Source: Atkinsonella hypoxylon
Lineage: Eukaryota > Ascomycota > Sordariomycetes > Hypocreales > Clavicipitaceae
Assembly (NCBI GenBank): GCA_000729835.1
Contig: JFHB01000298.1
Coordinates: 1 to 28,151, forward strand
Direction: 5' to 3'
DNA length: 28,151 nucleotides
Made by a program: the position numbers and the translations under genes. A model generated the notes under the pieces. The model was not told where the DNA came from, did no database searches, and was given only the letters and a program-made list of their open reading frames with translations. Positions 11,144 through 19,505 of this stretch are shown here, piece after piece (position 1 is the first letter of the stretch; each line of letters opens with the position of its first letter).

Positions 11144-11475
11144 ATGCAGTTCTCCGTCATGTCGGTCATTGCCTTCTTCGCCGCCGGCGCCTTTGCCCTT
11201 CCCAACGTCCTCGAGGCCCGCGTCAACTGCAAACAGATCCTGCCCGCCTGTAACGGCGGCCACGTCGTCGGCCAGACCAACTGCCGCTGCAGTGGCCAGG
11301 CCGAGACGTGCGACCTCTGGACCTGCCCCGGAGGCCCGCCCAACACGGTACGTACCGTCCTGTCCAACATGCCCCCTTTCCCATTTCCATATCACACATG
11401 GAAACGTCCACTGACGAGAAGCCCCCCGGACAGATGGTCTGCGGCCAACGCAGCACCGGTTGCGTCTGGATCTAA
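11144..11475 (+). CDS. Small secreted cysteine-rich protein (effector-like), two exons
   Basis: Exon 1 is 11144-11347 (68 codons), an 86-base phase-0 intron runs 11348-11433 (GTACGT...CAG), and exon 2 is 11434-11475, giving 81 residues. The start is the ATG at 11144 in an AAA-ATG-C context; an upstream in-frame TTG is not needed. Residues 1-19 form a classic signal peptide (hydrophobic core, cleavage near AFA-LP). The mature chain of about 62 residues has eight cysteines at 29, 36, 47, 49, 56, 61, 71 and 78, enough for four disulfides. It ends in Trp-Ile. I do not recognise a named family. Size, secretion and cysteine density match fungal effectors or small antimicrobial-type proteins, but function is inferred only. 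It lies next to the RIP-decayed block, a common setting for effectors, and appears intact. Confidence 0.82.
11348..11433 (+). other. Intron in the cysteine-rich protein gene
   Basis: Donor GTACGT at 11348 and acceptor CAG at 11431-11433 give an 86-base intron. Splicing is supported because it adds cysteines 71 and 78 and a short natural end. Unspliced reading gives a low-quality Pro/Ser/Arg-rich tail. Confidence 0.8.
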
Positions 11476-12052
11476 GGGACGGGCAACGGCCTTTTCCTGA
11501 AGGAGCTGGTAGGGATTGGGTTCGGCGCCAACCGTCGGAGCTAAATTTTGGTTTGGAGGCTTTTTATCATTCATTATGCCAGGGCCTTGGTGTTTCATTT
11601 CATTGCTTTTCGGTCTTCTTGAGGCTGTGTAAGACGTGAGATGGCACAGACGGTCGACTGCTTATCTAAGCTCTGGGCTGAAAGTGTCTCGCATTCTTTA
11701 TATAACATCAAGACCCAGCAAAATACAAGTACTTAACCTATAACAAACAGTTCCATGTATTGAAAGATGTGAGGCCATGAACTGAGCGTGACTTAATGCC
11801 TGCTTGTTCAACACAGTATCAGCGACTCTTGTAATGTGATGGACAGTAAAACGCGAGGTACAAAAGCGGCAGCATCTTTGTGGTACCACTCGTAATAGTG
11901 CGGATGACCGGTACGACTGAGTCTGGTCCTCAGCCACTCCGAGGACAGTAAACATCCGCGGCGTGGGGGTAGTGGCAAAGTCGGACGATGCCCTCAAGCT
12001 AGCAACGTATGAAGCGAAATCCCCTATCCCCTGCCTCCCCGCTACCTTTTTC
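11476..12052. other. 3' UTR of the secreted-protein gene and intergenic DNA
   Basis: There is T-rich sequence after the stop (about 11545-11610), consistent with a 3' UTR. No supported gene is found. The 123-codon minus ORF at 11698-12069 has no recognisable motif. Confidence 0.5.
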
Positions 12053-12256
12053 TTAGGTCTCCCTAACAAGATCGACTGTGGCGCAACGGAACGAGCCGCC
12101 GATGCTGTTGACGTGCTGGAACGGGCACAAGATGGGCTCCATGGCGAACTGCGTCTCGCCGGCCTCGACCACGATGCGCTTCTCGTCCAAGCTCAGCGCA
12201 TTGATGACCAGCCAGGGCGACGTCATGTACAGAGACGGGTCGGCCCGCTTATCCGG
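12053..12256 (-). pseudogene. Amidinotransferase (glycine/inosamine amidinotransferase-like) C-terminal fragment
   Basis: The minus frame ending at the TAA at 12053-12055 contains the stretch LYMTSPWLVINALSLDEKR, followed by a conserved region with GGSFRCATVD. These match the end of L-arginine:glycine amidinotransferases, which move the amidino group of arginine to an amine through a catalytic cysteine; the Cys in GGSFRC is at that position. Between the two blocks about nine to ten residues seem to be missing (around GETQFAMEPI), the region usually holding a helix. The N-terminal three quarters of the enzyme are absent. Homology stops exactly where the MITE end begins at 12257. The open frame continues into the MITE, but that part is transposon sequence. 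Family assignment is fairly firm; the original substrate is unknown. Confidence 0.68.
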
Positions 12257-12623
12257 GGGGTTCCAGTAAATCTCGGGTCCAGCGTATGTGTGCATTGGTC
12301 CAGAGTGGAGCCAAAAAGGGTGTATTTTTGGCCCGAATAGCAGGCGGTGAAGCGTTTTGCAGGCATATGCAGAATGCACAGTGTATTAGTGCGAATTAAA
12401 TATTTTTATATTTAGTGGTATATACACTAATATCTACTATATATTTTAGTGCACTAATATCTAGTGGTATAGTGCTATAGGAATGCGCGCTCTATAGACT
12501 CTAGGTCTCTTGCTTAGAAATTAATACTGTATGACTAGCATATGCTATTCTGCCTAGATCTACACCCGCTCTGGCTCCACTCTGGACGAACGGGTCTGCA
12601 ACTCTCCGAGTCAGTACTAGTTG
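12257..12623. mobile_element. MITE-like element, degraded second family member
   Basis: The left end starts GGGGTTCCAGTAAATCTC, the same terminal sequence as the complete MITE at 16900-17360, followed by shared internal phrases (GTGTATTTTTGG, GCATATGC). The right half carries inverse matches: GGCTCCACTCTGGAC at about 12574-12588 pairs with 12299-12313, and GCATATGCTATTCT near 12538 pairs with the left side. The last 30-40 bases of the right terminus are strongly diverged, so the right boundary is approximate and no target duplication was found. The centre (12386-12540) is AT-rich with repeats of ACTAATATCTA. It sits at the break point of the amidinotransferase fragment. Confidence 0.6.
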
Positions 12624-12729
12624 CCCGACGGGCCACCCTTAAGCCAGAAAGACAGAAAGACAGAACACGACGAACAGCGGCACCAGGTGACGGGGAATTG
12701 ATGTTTAAAGAAGCACCTCAATCACTTAC

Positions 12730-12890
12730 AGGCGTGCAGCTCACAGTCACGGAAGACGTCCTGGACCGCCTCGCCGACGCCGTCGTAGATGGTATGAAGC
12801 TTTCGTCTAATGGGTACTCTTCGGGCAGCGACCCAGAAATCGTCGGTTGATCTGCATCGCAGGTAGTGGATGTTCCTAGGCTCTTTTTCT
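12730..12890 (-). pseudogene. Possible exon remnant of unknown protein
   Basis: On the minus strand an open frame reads as ordinary protein, including KLHTIYDGVGEAVQDVFRDC, and ends at a GTAAGT donor-like site (complement at 12724-12729). No start, second exon or family could be recognised. It may be a relic of a gene broken by the nearby MITE. Confidence 0.28.
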
Positions 12891-13846
12891 GAGCCTCCAA
12901 GATCTGTTAATTACCCGGTGGGTTTGCAAGTGGTCTTAAGTTATTGGCTATGGACGAGGTCGCCGATTTATCCAGCGAGGAAGTGGCTGCTATTCCCCTG
13001 CATATTACTTTGGGGATTATGGCATCACAAAGCCAGCTTAAGGACTCGTGGCCTTAGGTACTAGGTCCAAATGAGAATCGGCCTGGAGTGGCTGAGGCAC
13101 GAAGTTAATTAGGGCTATAAGGTGTTCCTTTTAGTGCTTGTCCTTTGCTTGCTAAAACATTGCCGGGATAGGAACTGCCGCTAGCGTTTTGCGTTGGAGA
13201 TGTGCTAACATGTCTCGCGGTAGAGTGTCCTTCGCGTCGCTAAGACGGCTGGGCTGTGCTAGCAGGGTTTCTAGGGGAACTACCACCGCTACTCCTTGCA
13301 GGGTGATCGCGTTGGTAGCTGGGACTATCTTTGAAGCCCCACAAGGACCTCTAAAGTCCAGTACTGTTGCTCCTAGGGGAATAATAGCGCTAGCCTTAGA
13401 AGCCTCCGAATAAACTCGTAGCGTTTGCAAGCAGCTCACTACCGCGGCTCTTAGGAGGGTGATAGCTCTTTCCCAGAAGTGCCTTGGCGCCGCCGTTATC
13501 GTTAACGACGATTGGCCTCAATGAATGAGAGCCAGTGAGAACCTGAGCTTGGTTGCGTAGGTTGCTTTGGAACTGGCTGATGGGATGTGGGAAGGCTGTT
13601 GGATGGTTACCAGCCGTAGGGGGGGTATTGGGAATCTCGTCCCCCCCCCCCCGGCGGCGGTCTTGGGAGATGCAGACATCGGAATCTCGTGAAGCATGCC
13701 TGAAGGGAATGTATTGCGAGGCGCCCTACGCAATGCTTATGTCGCAGTGATAGTAACGTTTCGTAGTATTTCTAAGACGATGGTGGATAACAAAGCGGCA
13801 GAATGGTACGGTGTCTGTCATATGCCCTGAATTCCGAGGGGACTGA
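12891..13846. other. Gene-free stretch with low-complexity runs
   Basis: No supported gene. A 95-codon minus ORF (13152-13439) is Ala/Leu/Val-rich with no recognisable domain. A run of 12 C lies at 13641-13652. The phrase GGAATCTCGT occurs at 13631 and 13680. Confidence 0.5.
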
Positions 13847-14209
13847 TTCTCTATACTACAATATAGGTATTCATGTTGCCTGAATGAGCTCCTGATTGGC
13901 ACCTCTATTATCTGCTTGTTGTACTTCTGCTGGTTGAGCTGGGTTGACGCGAGGATATACGCCTTAGCGTCAGTCTGCCTGGCCGCCCTCTCCTAGGGTT
14001 ATAGCTGGTCTAAGTCGCACCATCAATTAGATCGCAGACGCAGCTACTGCCCAATGCTGGATTCTGAGACTGGGGAAACGGCCACTGCAGAGGCAGAACT
14101 GATACCTAATAGCATGTTCGTGACGTAGAGTCTAGCCAGTCCTCCTAGACCTTTTCAGCCCACCCAATCGGATTTCAGAAATAAGCGCTAGCAGGTGTTC
14201 TATCCGTGA
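13847..14209 (+). pseudogene. Decayed C-terminal part of a membrane protein, family unknown
   Basis: Frame 2 between stops at 13844 and 14207 reads as about 120 codons interrupted only by TAG (three times). It begins with strongly hydrophobic sequence (ELLIGTSIICLLYFCWLSW, then a second hydrophobic patch), followed by a polar, Glu/Thr-rich tail including ETGETATAEAEL. This looks like the last membrane segments and cytoplasmic tail of an integral membrane protein. The TAG stops fit RIP-type C-to-T or G-to-A changes. The upstream part and family are not recognisable. Confidence 0.35.
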
Positions 14210-15020
14210 TCGAGCCTAAGCATCCTAATCGAAAATAGCAGGTCACAGAAAGGCCTATGATTACGATGTGGCACCCATTGCAAACGTTAAGGCCGTGAGT
14301 GGACAGTTAGATATGAATAGCACGGATGCATTTTATCCGATATTTCGGGGTCTTAGAACAGGCCGCTACGCTAACGTAGCCTCCAAGCCGCCAGTGATTA
14401 TAGGTGCGCGATTAGACGACAAACAACATAGGTGTTCCTCAGCTGAGCCCAAGAGGCTGCATAAAAGGTCGCAGTGCTGATGCGTTATTCAACACAGCTG
14501 GCGGCGGCCATGGCGGCGAAAGACTAGATGTGATTCAGCCGATGCATGCAAGCCATAGAGGGGTCCGTATGCTGACTTGGCCGTTGGTGATTAAGTTCAG
14601 CTTGGTCGACGTCTCTGAGCTTGAGCAGAGCCTCTGTATAGCAGCGCGACAGGTACACATACGAGGTCAGCATCTATTGTTGACAGGTTTGAGAACGACA
14701 TAGAGAGACCAGATGTAAATGGGTATTTTTCCTGTTGTAGAGCTAGAATCAAAGCTTCGTCCTCGGGGGCGCAAGATCGGGCTTAGTAAGGTAGGGATAA
14801 AATCTAGGTGGCATAATGTTGATGGCCCGAGTGGATGTGCTCAGATTTCGCTGGAGTGAACGGAGGGGGAGAAGAGGCAGGGTGGGCAGGAGGCCTCACA
14901 GATCGCGCACTATAGAGGGCCAGCTGTTTGGAAGAGAGATGAGGGAAAGAGGGACAACCGGGTGCGACAGAGGAGAGAAAGAAGTGAAGAATACTTCTGG
15001 AAGACGTCGGGGAGACTGAA
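14210..15020. other. Gene-free intergenic stretch
   Basis: Short ORFs only, without motifs. A purine-rich patch (GAGGGAGAAGAGG-like) lies at about 14860-15000, just before the AT microsatellite. Confidence 0.5.

Positions 15021-15048
<28 letters not shown>
15021..15048. repeat. (AT)14 microsatellite
   Basis: Fourteen uninterrupted AT units. Confidence 0.95.
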
Positions 15049-15051
<3 letters not shown>

Positions 15052-15160
15052 TGAATGGGGTGGTGCTGACAGGGGTGCGCGGCCGCGCGATACCAGATTG
15101 GGAAGTAGGCCGAACCCGGGAGGTGCGACACTGACTTCTCGATTACAAGCAAAATCGGTA

Positions 15161-15506
15161 TTAGTCAACTTCAATTAATCGTTCAGTATCCATTGAAACC
15201 GGTCCAGTAGAGTCCAGGTCCTTCTGCAAATGTTGAGTCTTGGACTCCAGTGCACTGACACAATCTGGTTCCAGAGGCAACCGAAGATACTCAAATCCAC
15301 CATGATCAACAGCGTTGAGAATCGCCATCGCTGCTTTGAGTATCCCTTTTGGACAAAACTCTGGGAATGACTGCTTGGCATTCTCATAGTCGCGGGTGGT
15401 GCCAACCACTCTCTGGCCGGCGTTGAGAGTCTCCAAAGCCAGCACCTTGCCTAATAGCCGACGATGCCTCAGTCATCAGCCATGTAGGAGAGCTCTTTTC
15501 CGTCAT
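15161..15506 (-). pseudogene. Short-chain dehydrogenase/reductase pseudogene, internal deletion and frameshift
   Basis: Starting at the ATG at 15506 on the minus strand, the first codons read MTEKSSPTWLMTEASSAI, aligned with the SDR strand-1 and TGxxxGxG nucleotide-binding turn, whose glycines are changed to E, A and R. A frameshift near 15440 leads into a second frame carrying LALETLNAGQRVVGTTRD, the helix and second strand of the Rossmann fold. After FPEFCPKG it jumps directly to a segment (AMAILNAVDHGGFEYLRLPL and a Lys/Gln-rich helix) that fits the C-terminal end of fungal SDRs, then a stop at 15161. The middle of about 150-200 residues, including the catalytic Ser and YxxxK, is gone. A full SDR is about 250-300 residues. 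The original substrate is unknown. Confidence 0.6.
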
Positions 15507-16366
15507 GATCTGTGAGTGCTTCAACCGTGTGGCGGCTGTGCGTTGGTTATTTGAGCATCGTTGGGATTGGGTAGCTTCGGCATTGACATGCAAACACGAT
15601 ATATTACTTCCAGCAAATAGTCACGACATCAGAACGAAGTTTATTTGCTTTAGGCTTTCAATGACCTCGTACCTTCAAATTTGTCAAGGCAACAAAAGCT
15701 TGCAACGCCTGTCATACAATGAAAGAGTTCTGTGTCTGATTGCGACGTACATGCAGTGGCGTACCAAAGCTATTCCTCGTTTAAAGGCCACCACTCGGGC
15801 GTGGATCAAAGCGCCTAGCTTGTCTTATAAAATCTCAAGTTGTTAATTGCTAACATTGAATCATACGCGGGATTACCAGAGGTTGAATGTAGCTATTACC
15901 GCGCACGTCGTACAAGGTTCCCCTCGGGGGCTTATCGTCGCAGCTAAGAATGACATTGGGCAGCGGACATGACGGACGCAAGTACATAGATATGTGCCAA
16001 GAATAAGATGTGACTATCCAGTTCCCGTGTGAGCGGAATAGTACCATGTGAAGTACACTTGATCAGCCTGCACCGTCAGCCGATGTTGGGTACATCCATC
16101 CTCAATGCCACAAAAGGAAAGCTCGCCGTGACTGTGATGTTTTGTCACACCAGAAAAAGTCATGCCGAGAATTTAGGGATTGGCTGGTCAAGCCTATGGG
16201 GGTCCCAAGGACGAATTGAGGGTTGAGGAACAGTGAGGTCGTAGATAGAGAGGTGCAACCGAGGGATGGGTGCTAAGAGGCTTCATTCTCTGACCTTCCT
16301 AGTCTATGCTCGCGCTGTCACAGCCTCTTTATACAGAGTGCCCAGATAACCCGTCCATTCCCCCCC
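15507..16366. other. Gene-free intergenic stretch
   Basis: No recognisable coding or repeat family. A 113-codon plus ORF (15505-15846) has no motif and partly overlaps the SDR relic's start antisense. Confidence 0.45.
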
Positions 16367-16560
16367 TGTAACCTGACGTGACCAAAGACATAGAATCAAG
16401 CCGACCATGAAGGGAACCTAACCTTACCCATTTCCGCTACCTCGTCTGACTTACTACAACTACCTAAGCTGGCTGGTGCATTACAGCTGGCCTAACTACT
16501 CAGCCGCCCTTTATAAGAGTACTGTATATAAATTATTTTTCTTCTTCGTTATTATAATAC
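16367..16560 (+). repeat. LTR-like segment (solo LTR candidate)
   Basis: It starts TGTAACCTGACGTG after a C run. It contains a TATATAAAT box near 16526 and a T-rich stretch, and ends near ATAATACA at about 16560, so it has the TG...CA ends and promoter layout of a short LTR. No target duplication and no second copy are visible, so this is tentative. Confidence 0.22.
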
Positions 16561-16891
16561 ACGAAACTATTATTCTAATATAGAGGAGCTATGTAGTAGG
16601 TTAGGCGAACTATACCGGCTGGGTAGCGCCAAAGTGCGGCAGTGCGCGAATAATATAAGCCACTTTCAAACTGCCTGGGACACAAGAGGAGTTACATTAT
16701 CGGCGCATGAGAATTAAAAGGTACCCCCGCTGTATAACAACGCGTACGGAATTAAGGCCCCCCTGCACGGAGTACTCCGTAGGTACTCTTCAAAGTGAGA
16801 CCAGGGGGACTTCCCTGGGTGAAAGAAGAGGGTTGTTTTTCTTCCCTTCACCCGCGTATCACTGTGAGTCAGGACCTGCAAGCCAAGGGTC
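16561..16891. other. Intergenic stretch before the MITE
   Basis: It contains a perfect 14-bp palindrome at 16767-16780 (ACGGAGT followed by ACTCCGT). Nothing coding is supported. Confidence 0.5.
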
Positions 16892-16899
16892 CGTTTCAC
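16892..16899. repeat. Left target-site duplication of the MITE
   Basis: CGTTTCAC flanks the left end and is repeated exactly at 17361-17368. One more C can be added on each side, giving CCGTTTCAC if the element is taken to end at 17359. Confidence 0.75.
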
Positions 16900-17360
16900 G
16901 GGGTTCCAGTAAATCTCAGGTCCAGACCATGTGTGCGTTGGTCCAGGGAGGGTGTATTTTTGGGCAGAATGGCATATGCCCTGCATATTCCGTATACTCA
17001 GCATATACGGAGTACGGAATACTAATTATACATACAGTGTTAATTTTTATCCAATGTTAGCAAAGATTATGTTAGCTAGCACCTTCCAAGTATATACTTA
17101 CTTTCTTCTTTCTTCTCTTTCTTTATATGTTACTCTTATATGTAGTAAGAAGGAGGTGGTAAGAAGAACCTAGCTCTAATATATACTATATATATTCCAT
17201 TATTATATACATCATACTAACATCTTCTGTAGAGCGTGTATATGCTGGGCATATGCTCAGCGTATGCCAAAACCTTCACCGACTGCCTAATTAGGCCACT
17301 CTTTAGCCCCACCTGGACCAACGCACACATGGTCTGGACCTGAAATTTACTGTATTCCCC
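16900..17360. mobile_element. Complete MITE, 461 bp, about 50-bp terminal inverted repeats
   Basis: The left end begins GGGGTTCCAGTAAATCTCAG; the right end read inward begins GGGGAATACAGTAAATTTC. From AGTAAAT on, the two ends agree over about 40 bases with one C/T difference, then become degenerate but still share GCATATGC phrases. It is flanked by an exact 8-bp (CGTTTCAC) or 9-bp (CCGTTTCAC) duplication. Eight bases would suit a hAT relative; nine bases with long TIRs would suit a Mutator-like relative. It encodes no transposase. The centre is AT-rich with TATATA runs and has the motif TACGGAGTACGGAATA at 17006. A degraded relative lies at 12257. Confidence 0.85.
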
Positions 17361-17368
17361 CGTTTCAC
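17361..17368. repeat. Right target-site duplication of the MITE
   Basis: CGTTTCAC, identical to 16892-16899. Confidence 0.75.
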
Positions 17369-19464
17369 AAGATTGAATCATGAAACGGCAGACCAGTGAG
17401 TTAAGATTAGTCTTGCGTCAAGGCAGTCCTCAACGGAGTCCGCGCATCATCTCGAATCTTTTGTGATTGCGATGCGAGTTACGGAATACAATGCGAGCAC
17501 AACACGAGTACCATGGACGCTTGCATCATGCATGCAGCCTTGGCGCCCAGACTAGAGTTGGGCGAGAGTTGGTTGGTTCTGTAAGAAGCTTTAGAGCGGC
17601 TAGGTCTATCGCCTTTGTAAGTTAAGGAACATGCCTTTCCCTTATTTGAACCTTTTTAATGCTGGTCTACAGGCGTAGATTCATCCCTAGCCCAAAATTG
17701 CTTCCTCGGGCTACCTGCATTTGTGGGTCAGCTTGCGTACGTAGCTTTATCGTCTCCATGGAGATAAGTAGCCATGAACTAATCGGATGTTTATTAAGGC
17801 CGATTCACTGCCGAAGGACGGTGGGGTTACACGGCACGGGTGATCCCGCTTCTTTTTCGGTGACTGCGAATAAAAAGATAGAAAAAATGAATAAAATAAA
17901 ATAGAAATAAAAAAATAAAAATCGCTTGTCATGTTTTGCAAGAGACCAGCCAGATGGGCCTATTGAAGTGTATAACTCCGAGCTGACAGTAAACAACTTG
18001 CACACTTCTATTCCGTAGATACTTTCTTAGCGCTCTCGGGATAAGTAGTGCTATCCGTGCAGTTTGCATTTACTTACTTGTTTTAGCTGCTCGCATGCAA
18101 TGAATAGATCAGGTACTTTCCCTTCCAAGAGCAAGTTTTTATGCTCCTTGGCCCGACCCACTTTTCCTCGTTGGCTCAGTGGGGTAACCTGGAGCGACCT
18201 GTGGGAACCTTGAAAATAGTTATACCAGCCTTGCGCTAAATCAATCCCCCACACAACGCCGTTTGGGGCTATTACCTAACGATAATGAATTAGTACAACG
18301 CATCCCACAACGCCAAGGATTCTACGGCTGCAAATCGGGCAGCCATGAGTGCGGTGCCACTTGACGATCAACTGACGATGCTCTTCACCACCGGAAGAAG
18401 CGAAACCTAACTCGGTGGGGATGTGAGACGACGTTGCGACTAGCTCTTTTGTACGGAGTATGTAGGAATGTCTTCGAAGACTACAGAACAGAAAGTCACT
18501 TAAGGTTGCGCGCACGAGCCAACGAGCCACACGAGCCACACGAGCCAGGGGCTGTGGGTCCAAGACACCGTTTATCGGCTCCTAAGAGATGCGAGTGAAT
18601 CAAATCAATGTCCCTTCCAGTGCGGTAAGGCGGCAAGCGTCATGGGTCTCGCCTCCGAGCGAACGGCCGCAACAGCTGGCGCAGAACGCCTCATGGCTGC
18701 GACGTGTACGACGTAGCTGGAAAAACGCTGGGACTTTCATCATAGCGGGATTCCTATAAAAAAAGTAAGTACCTCGTGACAACTCGCCCTCTCTACCTTC
18801 CCATTGCGCGCGAACCCCCGATTCTGAACCTTAGTTATCAATCCGTGGGTGCGTCTTCCGTCTTGGGTTTAGTGGCTTCTGCGGGCTCAACTAGTGGGGA
18901 GGGCGTGCGGGTGGGGTGTGTCGGTATAAATATTGTGGATACAGCCATCCCGAGCGACTCTAATATCAATAACTCGTGGCAAGTGCGGAGTAATGCAACC
19001 CTATCTCGGGTCATGGACCTCCATCTGCCTTGACCATGTGGCATAGTTTTTCGGCCTATGCCAATCTACATGGGATTCTCTTCTTGCGCACGAATCGTTT
19101 CAGTTCCTCAAGTGCCGTCATTGCCGATGTATGTATGTATGTACGTATGACCTTGAAATGGTCCTTCTGCGAGAACCAGACGGCACAAATATCCTTGAAG
19201 CGAGGGGGATTCTCCAACTTTTGTGACTCGCGATGGAGGCGGCACTGGGAAAGCTTAAATACTCGCGAATGAAGCACTCGCTTCTTTTGCGTTTCAGACA
19301 AAAGAGTCAGTCTTGAAGCACAGCAGACGAAGGACATCGATTAAGCTGTGAAATACCACAAGTGTCTCATTGAGGTAATTTTAAAATTCAGATTTTCCTT
19401 ATTTCTTTCTCAGAGGCCCTTCTCGTCCCGCCGAAACCCTGAAAAGAGACCTTGGAAGAAAGAT
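17369..19464. other. Gene-free stretch upstream of the arabinofuranosidase
   Basis: No intact gene. It contains an A-rich patch at about 17868-17925, a tandem repeat at 18514-18547 and TATG repeats near 19132-19150. A minus-strand ORF at 18051-18254 ends near a GTAAGT, but nothing identifies it. A TTAAATA at 19255-19261 is a weak TATA candidate for the downstream gene. Confidence 0.5.
18514..18547. repeat. Short tandem repeat, unit ACGAGCCAC
   Basis: Four imperfect units of ACGAGCCA(C) in a row within the gene-free stretch. Confidence 0.8.
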
Positions 19465-19481
19465 AAAAAAAAAAAAAAAAA
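19465..19481. repeat. A17 homopolymer in the 5' leader of the arabinofuranosidase gene
   Basis: Seventeen A in a row end 24 bases before the ATG. Such A-rich leaders just before the start occur in strongly translated fungal genes, but length may vary by slippage. Confidence 0.8.
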
Positions 19482-19505
19482 CCAGCTAACCCTGACGCTG
19501 CCCAG

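Noticed and set aside
11138..11500. Unspliced 120-codon version of the secreted protein starting at TTG
   Set aside because: An ATG follows two codons later, and splicing 11348-11433 gives a compact eight-cysteine protein. The unspliced tail looks like translated intron.
15505..15846. 113-codon plus ORF beside the SDR relic
   Set aside because: No signal peptide, motif or coding bias; its start lies at the 5' end of the SDR relic on the opposite strand.
16707..17060. 117-codon ORF across the left MITE end
   Set aside because: Half lies in MITE sequence and the rest is low-quality; no family resemblance.
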